Positions 12,575 through 21,318 of a DNA stretch of 64,000 nucleotides are shown here, in pieces. How positions within the stretch are numbered: position 1 is the first letter of the stretch; the number at the start of each line of letters is the position of its first letter. The stretch is from Yamagishiella unicocca (lineage: Eukaryota; Chlorophyta; Chlorophyceae; Chlamydomonadales; Volvocaceae). The notes under the pieces are model-generated. The model was not told the DNA's origin and did not search any database. It was given only the letters and a program-made list of their open reading frames with translations. Location of the stretch: NCBI GenBank assembly GCA_003116995.1, contig BDSL01000003.1, positions 1,488,001 through 1,552,000 of the forward strand, in the 5' to 3' direction. Both the position numbers and the translations under genes were made by a program.

Positions 12575-15273
12575 GCGGCATCAGGCCCAACAGCCGTCGA
12601 CCGCGCCATTATTCCCGCCCCCCCTCCAGGGTCTTCCTCGAAACCCTCCAAGGGCCCTTCAAGAGCAGTCCAGTCCCACACAGCGGCCCATTGCGGTACC
12701 GGTCTCGGAGCCAGGCAGCTCCTCCTCCACCTCCAGACAGCTACAGCAGTCAACAACACACGCCGCCGCCACCACCGCCCCACGCTGCCGCGCGGCTCAC
12801 CCCCCGGCCCCTGCACAGTCCTCCTCCTCCTCCTCCTGCTCCTCTCCTCCTCCTCCTCCTCCCTATGGTCCAGTTCGCTCCGAAACCGCAGGGTCACAGC
12901 TACAGCTTTAGGTTGCGCCCCACCCCCCCTCACCGGGTCTTCTCCCCCTCGACCCCCCCCCCCCACCGCAATCCCTCCCGCCGCACCTCGTTCATGGCCC
13001 GCAGATCCTCACTGGCCACCAGCACACCCACCAGCCGGGCTGCCCGGGGGCACAGCAGCGCGCCGGGTGCGAGCAGGGGGCGAGCCTGCCAGGGTTACCA
13101 GGGGCGTTAGGGCAGTGCGGGATGAGAGTAACTGGTGACCCGACCCTGAAGGGCGTGGGTGGGAGGGGCAGGAACGGACGCCCCGGCGGAATGGCTGCTG
13201 CTGCGCCTGTCCGGCTCTGCCTGCTGTGCCGCTGCTACAGCCCCCCAAACCCTAAAACCCTAAAACCCCACTTCCCCAAACACGCACCTGCGCGAGTGCC
13301 GCGGCCCACTCGCGGAGCGCCAGCCGCGCCGTACATATACCCGCCACCACCAGTACGCCCAGCCGTCCCTGGCCCTGAGGCTGCTCCGGAACCGGCATCG
13401 GCTGCGCCGCAGCCGCCGCCTCAACCGCCGCCGCCTCGACCGCCGCCGCCTCAACCGCCGCCGCGGCTGCTTCCTTCCAGCCGTTCATGACCCGCAGCTC
13501 CGAGCAGGGCACCCCCGCCGCCGCCGCCATCTGCGCCGCCAGCGTCCGGCTCAGCTCGTCTGCCTGGACCAACGTCACCGACACCCCCGCCGCCGCCGGC
13601 TGGGAGCCACCCGCCACCGCGGGCTCGGCTTGCGCTGGCTGAGGCTGCGCCTCCGCCGCCTCCGCGGCCGCTGCCCCCACTTCACCCTTTCCACTCGTGC
13701 TGCTAGCTGCCCCCACTTCACCCTTTCCACTCGTGCTGCTAGCTGCCCCCACTCCACCCTTTCCACTCGTGCTGCTAGCTGGCGGCAGAGGCACAGGCTC
13801 CGCCGTCGCCGCCTGCGCCTGTGCCGCTGCACTGTCGGCCGCCGCCAGCAGCGCATGCAGCTGCAGCGCCTGCAGTCCGATGCCGCCCACCACAAATGCA
13901 TGCACGCCGCGATGGCGGCCCTCCGCCGCCGCCGCCGCCGCCAGAGCCCCCAGAGCCGCACCCCACCGTTCCGCCAGGTGCGGGTCCTGCAGTGCCGGCA
14001 GCCAGTCCCTCGGCAGCACCTTCTCCCCGCACAGCACCATGTTGTCCCGGGCCAGGGCGAGCATGTTGGCTGGCTGGGCGACCCAGGCAGAGGCGATCCA
14101 CGCAGAATGGCGAACGGACGCGGGAGGGGCAGGGGAGAGGGCAGGGGAGGGAGGGGGAGAGGAGGTGTGTGGACGGGAATTAAGGGCCCTGGCCAACACC
14201 GTTGCGAGCCGGGTGACAAGTGGCTCACGCCAACGGCCAAAAAGCCAATGCAAAAAGCACCACCGCCCGATCCGCTGCCGGGCCCTCAATCTTTACCGGG
14301 AGCCAGCACCCGCCTCCCGTGTGTGCATCGACCCACGGGTCTCCTCCCATCCCACGCCTTGGGATATTGGGGTGTCGCGCAGACCCCGAGTCTTCTGCCA
14401 TTCGCCACTGGTTCCAAACTGGTTCCAAACCTGGGTCCATGTACATATCGCTGAGGAGGTTCGGCGGCACAATGAAAAACACACGCCGCATCCCACTCCC
14501 TCCCTCCCCGGCCACCCACCACACCCCGCTGCGTGCGCGCCAGGGTTGCCGCCCGGCTGTAGCACATGGCCGCGTGGTCGTGCGCCTCCTGAGGCGAGCC
14601 CGAGGAGGCGTCGGCAGCGATTTCGGCAGGCGTTGAAGGGATGTATTAAGGTTCGGGTTTCGGAAGCGGGAGCAGCGGGCTGCGCGTCAGTTGGCCGGCG
14701 GCTCGTGCTGCACAGGTGGCGGGAAGGCAGTAAAGTGAGGAAGGGGAGAACATACAGTGTGCGGGCCTTCTGCTCTGGATATCTTCCCTGCGATCCTGCG
14801 ACCCATCTTCTGCTGCCCTACCCAATCCTTTCAACCTTGTGGTCACTATTTTATACCCTCTGGGCCTCCACACCACACCGTAGCATCCAGGTCCGACAGC
14901 CCAATCCCACCGTGAGAAGATGGGCCCGCCCGAGGCTAAACCACGCCAACGCATGGTTGGGGGCCTTAGATAACACGCCGGACAAAATGGTCAACGCTTG
15001 GTCAACCTGGGGAAAAGGCCGGGGGCGGAAAGGGTTGTAACGGATGCGCGGGTCGGAACAGTCAGAAAAGTGCGCCAGAGCCACAGTTCGCAGCGTCAGT
15101 TGCTGCTTTTGCATAATAAGACGTCATTAGACACAGGGAGATCGTGATCGATGCTCGATCGGGTCCCGAGCGGGAGGCCCTCCCGCCGCCCGCGCTCCAA
15201 CCTTGCCGCGCTCCAGCGCCTGGCGCCCAATAGCAACCATAACGTCCAGCGCGTCTTCATTTGTGATGTTCAT
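7564..15273 (-). CDS. Protein arginine N-methyltransferase, TPR plus two PRMT modules (PRMT9/PRMT7-like)
   Basis: Thirteen exons join in frame: 15273-15202, 15006-14911, 14588-14525, 14069-13288, 13085-12987, 12485-12396, 11895-11623, 11394-11293, 10886-10473, 10112-10013, 9630-9293, 8898-8665 and 8100-7564, about 1066 residues. The exon 3/4 junction has two in-phase options. An in-frame stop lies just upstream of the ATG. Residues 1-80 are TPR-like (ALAWFSLGRAHLL, then HAAMCYSRAATLAR). A first PRMT module (exons 4-8) follows, then a second (exons 9-13) with motif I VLDVGSGTGLLSMAAARAG, the double-E loop VVHEIFGTDPLSEHILP and a GHW near the end. Such enzymes transfer methyl groups from SAM to protein arginines. 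N-terminal TPRs with two modules recall PRMT9. Unusually, the first module looks degenerate and the second intact. TTACA at 7225 is the likely minus-strand poly(A) signal. Confidence 0.85.
8100..8400. repeat. Two minisatellites in the last PRMT intron
   Basis: A short (TTTGGGGCGG)n run at about 8107-8140 is followed at about 8190-8390 by five or six copies of a unit of roughly 34-36 bp containing GTAGTGGCGTACAGCGA and an AATTTTGGGGG tract. Both are intronic, between PRMT exons 12 and 13. Confidence 0.75.
8915..9010. repeat. G-rich minisatellite (GGGTTTGGGGG…TAGAGA)
   Basis: About five imperfect copies of a 17-19 bp unit, GAGGGTTTGGGGGGTAGA, lie beside the acceptor of PRMT exon 12 (exon begins at 8898 on minus). 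On the transcribed strand the array is C/T-rich and would serve as the polypyrimidine tract. Confidence 0.7.
9634..9710 (+). repeat. Dispersed exon-facing repeat, family A
   Basis: Forward copy starting GGGGGGAGGGTTGCAAGG, with AAAACCCGTG and GAGATGCATGCTGG. Its head is 4-10 bp right of PRMT exon 11 (which ends at 9630). Confidence 0.75.
10258..10365. repeat. Tandem repeat of about 37 bp, three copies, in PRMT intron 9
   Basis: Three near-identical tandem copies begin CGGCCCTCCAACACGTGG and end with an ACACAGCACGA tail. The third copy has a G-to-A change (ACATGG). It is purely intronic. Confidence 0.75.
12256..12349 (-). mobile_element. Short dispersed element flanked by 13-bp direct repeats
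   Basis: A 68-bp copy of the dispersed family (reverse orientation, containing GGACATCCACGGGTTTCC) is flanked on both sides by CCCGCAAACCAAG (12256-12268 and 12337-12349). The arrangement resembles an insertion with target-site duplication inside the PRMT intron after exon 6. Confidence 0.5.
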
Positions 15274-15444
15274 TACTTACATACACAGCTGGTCAGCTAA
15301 CGCGAACGTGGACACGACCCAAAGGGCATCCGTCACGATTCTCTTAAAGCCAAATATTCCTTTAAGCCCCTCCTATTACGGAATACGCAACAAACAGAAA
15401 ATAACTGCTGTATTGAGTTTGACTTGCGGTATCGCGGCGCGTGG
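15274..15444. promoter_or_regulatory. Compact bidirectional promoter (PRMT / GNAT)
   Basis: Only 171 bp separate the start codons of the minus-strand PRMT gene (15273) and the plus-strand GNAT gene (15445). The middle (15345-15415) is AT-rich compared with either gene. Both core promoters and 5' UTRs must fit here or overlap the neighbour. Confidence 0.55.
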
Positions 15445-17572
15445 ATGCTCCCGCACGGCCACGACTTGCACGGAGTTCCCGCCACCGCAGCGCCGCCCAG
15501 CACCGCCCCGCCTCGCCCCGCCTTTCCATTTTCGCCTTTGCTGCCGCGGCCCAGGGTCCTCCCCGCACGGTTCGAAAACAGCGTCGCGACTTGCGCCCTC
15601 GGGCGGCAACTCTCACCTTATCGCGGTGCAGGGGCCCCGCACGCCCCCTCTCTCGCCCTTGCCACCGGACGCGGAGCGACAGGCGGGGCGTACAGGAGCA
15701 CTAACAGCGCTGGCGGCGCCGACGCTCGCTCCCGATGGCTGCCCGATCAGCCCACGTTCGTGTGCCCCCCCGGCATGGCCCAGGGTAGGTGCGACACCTG
15801 TTTTTTCCCTACCCGTCGCCTCACCCAGGCACTCGGCCCCCCTGCCTCTTATGAATACGATCTTTCTACCACCTCGAGCACCGCTCCTGACGAACTGCCG
15901 GCCGGGCACCATGCCCTCCGCTGCCCATCGCCGTGCCAGGCCGCAGCAGCCACGGCCGCCCCCGCTCCACACAACCTGACCCCCAGCACCCATCGCCCCC
16001 TGACGCAGGCCCCCTGACGCCCTCCGATGAAGACTGGGCGCAGCGCGGCGTCCTTTTTAGCTATGATAAGGCCATGCTGTCGTACGGGGAGGTGGAGCGG
16101 CTGCTGCAACTGGTGGGGGCGGGTCTGGCTCGGGGTGCCATTTATTTGTAGGCGCAGGAGACGGGCCGTTGGACGCCGGATTGGATGGATTTTGCAGGAG
16201 GGTGGGGTTGGGTATCTGGGTTCTGGGGCGTTGCCCAGGCCAGCATGTTGGGGATGTGGGTTAGTGGGGTTGTGCTGGGAAGCCAGGGGCGCGGGTCGGA
16301 TGCAGCGGGTCGGATGCAGCGGGTCGGACGGCACGTGGACAAACAGGGAGGAGCACTCGACGTGCGTGCAGACGCCTCCCCCCGGGGTAAATTCACCCAC
16401 AGAGGCCGGTAGATTACCGGTAATACTCAGGCTGAACGTGCTCGGCCGCTGTCACTGCCACGGTCGTCCAGCACTTGGCCGCGCACGCGCAGCTCCGAAG
16501 CGTCTACTCACGAGGGATTACTACCAGCCAAACCAACAACACACGCGACATGAATGAGCTCAACCTACTGAACCTGCATGTTGTTGGGACCGCAACGCAG
16601 GCCGACCTGGACATTTCCCGGGAAGATTTTCGGCGCGCGGCTGAGGTCGTGTGCGTGTACCGCTACAGCCCCCGCTCCGAGAACCCGGCAGAATGCTTCA
16701 TGGAGCCATCCTCAGGCAGTAGCAGCAGCAGCGCGTTCGGTGGGGCCGAAGATGGCGGCGCCGGCGTCAACAGCATGCCCCAGTTGGTCGGCTTCGCCTC
16801 CGCCGACATCATGCTGCCTCCGACATCGCCACCGCCGCCGCCTCCTGGAAACCCAAGGGCCGGAGCGGTAGCTGCATCGCCATTAGATTCCAGCGGTGCG
16901 CGGCGGCGGCAGCAGCGGCGGCAGCCGGAGAATGTACGGCAGCCTGAGGGCGCGCCGATGGCGTTACTTCGCCCGCCCAAGCGCCAACAGCGGCACCTGG
17001 TCGAGCAGCCATACTACCGGGGAGGGAGCGGTGCCGGCGGTGCCTGTGCCGCATCCACCCTGGAGCCTGCCCGACATCCTTCAGCCGCCAGTGCCGGCGG
17101 CCCCGCCCCTGCCGATGCCGCTGATGCGGCGGCCATGAGGCCGTCCTCAACCGTCGTTCGGGGCCACGAAATTGCTTCCGACACCTCCGCATCAGCCAGC
17201 AGCGAGCTGGCGCCATCAGCCACCACCGCCCCGCCTGCCAGCGCCGCCCCCGAAGGTGCCGCCGCCAACACAGCCGCCGCCACAACCGCTGCCGCCGCCC
17301 CTGCCACCGGCCGCGCCGCCATGGCCACCGCCACCATCTGGTTTCTCGCGGTGCACCCGGGCTGCCGCGGCTTGGGCCTGGGGCGCGCCCTCCTGGAGCG
17401 CCTGGTTTTGGCGCTTAGGGTGTACGGCATGCCTTGCACCACCCTGCGGTCCACCAGCCGCGCTGCGTCTTTCTATGACCACCTAGGGCTGCTGCGCGAC
17501 CGGGCGGCGCCGCTGGTCAAGGGCCCACCCGACGGCGTGCAGACCCTGCGGGCCCCAGCTACTCGGTCGTAG
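15445..17572 (+). CDS. GNAT-family N-acetyltransferase, probably organelle-targeted
   Basis: Exons 15445-15784, 16009-16112 and 16601-17572 join with phases 1 and 0 to give 471 residues. The first ~110 residues are Arg/Ala/Ser/Pro-rich and poor in acids, like a transit peptide. The GNAT fold follows: the alpha1 region (SYGEVERLLQL, then DISREDFRRAAEVVCVYRYS), a strand at QLVGFAS, and after a ~180-residue low-complexity insert the acetyl-CoA motif (VHPGCRGLGLGRALLERL, residues ~397-414) and a C-terminal TSRAASFYDHLGLL. Enzymes of this type acetylate amines from acetyl-CoA. Plant plastid GNATs share this layout, but the substrate cannot be inferred. The second intron (16113-16600) might hide a micro-exon, since a few residues usual after LLQL are missing. 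A TGTAA lies at 17766-17770. It shares a 171-bp divergent upstream region with the PRMT gene. Confidence 0.75.
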
Positions 17573-19022
17573 CTTCTCGCCGGACACAGCTGATTGTGTG
17601 TCCGCCTTTTGCTGAAATCCGTCTCAGTTTGGTCTGGCGTGCGCCTCTTGGGGTTCGTGGCTATTGCTAGCTGCTGCAGCCATCCGCAGATATTGCGCTT
17701 ACTTTGCTGCAATGGCCGTCTTGCCGACTGCCACAGGGACCGTGTAGGTTCGTGGGCACGCTGCTTGTAAACACCAGGCTGGCATTGCTTGGTGCAAGGG
17801 CACGGCGACAGGCACCGTTGCGAGTTTCGGATGGCAAGCGAGCTGGAGAGCAGATGGCTCAGCAGGAGGCTTGCAAGCAGGACATGGCGGAACGAACCCG
17901 GATACCCATGGGCGCGTCCTTCCAGCAGCAACAAGGTCTGCAAGCCTTGCCAGCCAAGTGCTGCACACGAAACGCATTATCCCGCGCCGGTTCATAGGCA
18001 TACATAGCGCGTGCTAGTACGGCCCGGGTGGAAATGGGCATCAGGTTACGTAGGGGGGGCAGTTGGAAAAGGTGTTTTGCCAGTTAGCAAGTGCGAACCT
18101 GGGCTTGTTAGGGCCAAACGGTGGAAACAATGCCACCGCGTAACCGCCAACGTGATTCGGTATGTTTGGTTTGGTGGTGTCCGCGGCGTACATGTACGGC
18201 ACTGGCGGCGGCCGGAAACGCCGACGGATGCAGCAGGAAGCAGCTGCAATTGACACCGCATATGCCACCTGCGGATTCCGCAGTCAGCTGGCTTGGAGCA
18301 CTCATTGGTGCAAGGGCTGCTTACCGCGCCAATGATAGGCCTGCTGGCCTGAAAATAGACGAGACGAGCCAACAAACGACGCCGTCTCATATGAGGCATA
18401 CAGCTCGTGACAGTGTCCCGCATTTGGTTAATCAACCTGTGTTACATGGCACACTATGTGAATGCATCGTCGCACTGAGAACCATCCAAAAGCTGGCGGA
18501 CAGTGCCGGTTACGCATAGACTTGGGCCCCGGGACTTGCAGTGCACGGACAGTTGGGAACCAAGATGCTAGGATGTAACTATACTGAACGCTGTAAATGG
18601 TTGTGAATGGTTTTTATTGGAGGGTTGGCGGAACTTATCTAAATGCCAACGCCGCATGCTAGTGCCACAGATTTGGCGCCGGCCAAAGGGTTATTTGTGA
18701 TCAAGGCGTCCAAGCTTAAGCAAATCGGGGACTAGAGCACCGTCGCGTGCATAACATGGATCCTTCCAAACTTCCTGATCTTTCCAGCACCCCAAGATGG
18801 TGTGCCCCTTTCCACATTTAGACACCAGCAAATGTCATTCCGTTTGTCAGATATAAATATCCTGCAAAAAGGCGGGAGATATGGTCGACGCTTACGTATC
18901 GGCGTATCGGAGTATCACTGTATCGGAGGTATGTAGGCCTTACTAGTACGGCGTCGTCCAAGGGCTTGCATAAATACATGGCACGATCCTCCATGTTATT
19001 CCTCAAGATAAATTCACGATTC
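17573..19022 (+). other. 3' UTR of GNAT gene and intergenic DNA before the RRM gene
   Basis: TGTAA at 17766-17770 is the likely poly(A) signal of the GNAT gene. From there to about 18.8 kb no open frame has convincing coding character. The last part is AT-rich and contains the probable promoter of the downstream RNA-binding protein gene. Confidence 0.5.
18852..18859 (+). promoter_or_regulatory. TATA-box-like element upstream of the RRM gene
   Basis: TATAAATA lies 171 bp upstream of the first plausible start (19023) and 300 bp upstream of the alternative start (19152), inside an AT-rich stretch. Position and sequence suit a core promoter. Confidence 0.45.
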
Positions 19023-20318
19023 ATGCTTTCTTCTAGGACCACCGTGCTGGTGTCCGTGTCTGCGAGGCGTCTTGCGCCGTTTTCTCTTGCAGCAGTGCGA
19101 CCCCGCCTGCTCTCTACCAAAACCTCGGCAGGAGCCAGCCCCGCCGGAAACATGTCGACCAAGCTTTATGTCGGTGAGTCTGAGCATGTCAACATCTTCA
19201 GAGGCAGATTCGCGCCAGAACTTGAAAAGGCGGCTGCACCTCTATGGCGGCTGCTGAACCTGTACGTTGCGGAACCTCATACGAGCCGCATCCTTTTCCT
19301 ATTTCAGGCAACCTGTCGTGGGACACCCGTGCCGACGACCTGACCAACCTCTTCGCCAAGTTTGGCACTGTCGAGGATGCCTTCGTGGCCACCGATCGTG
19401 AGACCGGACGGTCTCGCGGCTTCGGCTTCGTGACGCTCGAGTCCACTGCTGCCAAGAACGCCTGCGCTGAGGTCGACGGCACCGAGTTCATGGGCCGGTA
19501 GGTTACCTGCATAGTTTATTTCGGAAATGGCCGGTCCATTGACTTGGTCTATAGTCGCGCCGATCTCCTTAACCTCGCGCCTTCCTTATTTATTTGCAGC
19601 ACCATCCGCGTCAACGAGGCTACTCCCCTGGGCGAGCGGCCTCCGGGTGAGTCTTGGATGGCACCTTTTGGGACGCGCATGTTGACAGCATATACCGATC
19701 CTATTCCTGCAAAGTTTCATGAGCTTCATTTCCATTGAAATTGTTTTCATATGTATACGCTGCTGTTGCTGAATGAATTCATGGTATCTTACTTTTGGTT
19801 ACGTCCCTGTCCCATCGTCTGCGTGCAGGCGGCCGTGGTGGCGGCCGTGGCGGCTACGGCGGCCGTGGCGGTGGCCGTGGCGGCTACGGTGGCGGCGGCG
19901 ACAGCTACGGCGGCGGCGGCGACGGTAAGTAACTGGGATCGAATAGAGTATTGTGGCTCCGACTCTTTTCGATTTCTCACACGATTCCCCAATCTCTTTC
20001 TGCTTAGGTGGCTACGGCGGCGGCCGTGGTTATGGTGGAGGCGGCCGTGGCGGTGGTGGTTACAGTGAGTCCGTGTGAATTGAACTGTATGCGTTCTGTC
20101 TGTGTTTGGGCCACGTCGCCTCAGTTGCTACATATATTGGGGAATACTAATAGCTCGGATGATCGGTGGTTATGAAACGAGCCATAATTATTGTTTGCAC
20201 AAATTATCTCCTTGCAGGCGGCGGCCGTGGTGGCGGCGGCTACGGTGGCGGCGGCTACGGCGGTGGCGGCGGCGGCTACGGCGGCGGCGGCGGCAGCTAC
20301 GGCAACGGCGGCTACTAA
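19023..20318 (+). CDS. Glycine-rich RNA-binding protein (one RRM plus RGG/GYGG tail)
   Basis: Six exons join in frame: (19023 or 19152)-19173, 19308-19497, 19600-19646, 19829-19924, 20008-20064 and 20218-20318. From 19152 the product is 170 residues: an RRM with RNP2 KLYVGNL and RNP1 SRGFGFVTL, then a tail of Gly, Arg and Tyr (GGRGGG and GYGGG repeats) ending NGGY. Such proteins bind RNA and act in splicing, RNA stability, stress or circadian control, or organelle RNA editing. The frame is open further 5' with ATGs at 18978, 18993 and 19023. The 43-residue extension from 19023 is Arg/Ser/Ala-rich without acids and looks like a mitochondrial presequence. The internal ATG at 19152 has the better context (AAC before ATG). 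A canonical acceptor (TTTTCTCTTGCAG) inside the extension allows a 5' UTR intron instead. Confidence 0.9.
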
Positions 20319-21318
20319 TTGAGACGTTGAGCCAGGGCGGAGTTCAGTGCGCAGAAGTGTCGTCGGTATGGCATGGTCGCTGCAGGAGTTGCCCTGCGAT
20401 TCCGGGCGCTTCAAGGTGTCTGCTTGCTTGATCCGATCGGTTCATATCATTCATTCCGTTATGGAATGATTTCTGGCGCAGTCCCGGCAGTGTACAGGTG
20501 GCACATTCTCACGATGTTGTCTTGCTCTTGCAGCTGATGTTTGGTCGAAACATTTGTTTTGGTACGGCGTTTGTGCACCTCCTGTGTGATACGCATGCGA
20601 GGTTGTTGTGGCACGCGTTGTGGGGTTTACAACTCGCCCCAGGTCCGCGGTTTGCATGTTACAAAGCGCGTCTTGTGTGGGTTCCGGTCGATGTTTGATG
20701 TTTGTTGGCTCCCCCTGCAGCGCCCAGCACCGTTCCATGCCACGATGGTCGGTCTGCGTGCATCCCTGGCTTTCCCCGTCTCCCGGCTCCCCTGTCCTGA
20801 CAGCAAAAAACCGGGGCAGTCCCCGTCATTGGGGTCCTCGGCACAGCTCTTGCTGCGCAACGTCGTATGCGGTTTTCGGACCAGCTGTGACATGCTTACC
20901 TTGTCGTTGTCCATGACTGCTATTGGATGTTCGATATGGTAGTTGTCTTCGGCTGCCCGTTCCTTCTGGCGCTGTGTTTTTGGTGCTGGTTTCCGCTCAT
21001 GTGTTTTCCAAGTCTCCCCGGATCGATAGGGGCCGATCGCTGGCCCCTGCTTGGCAACCGTGTACATATGACCCACACCTAATGACCAATTCTTTTGTTG
21101 GAAGGGCACTCGAAGAGAGAGAAGCACGGCCGCTATCACGCTTCCCCGCTAATTATTCATTACGTAGACCGGAATGTCTTTCAGATTGTCTTTGAGGGAT
21201 GACGGTACACCAAGGTGTACAATATTCTAGAACTCAACAACGAGCGCTGCTTGCTCCTGGCTCCCTGTGTAATGGCATATCTCGGCAACTTACTGTGTCC
21301 AGGAAAATGCCGACTATA
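20319..21318. other. Overlapping convergent 3' UTRs
   Basis: No coding exon is supported. The minus-strand neighbour's candidate poly(A) signal (TTACA at 20627-20631) lies left of the RRM gene's best TGTAA (21268-21272), so the two 3' UTRs may overlap by about 640 bp. The sequence is T-rich and unremarkable. Confidence 0.45.
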
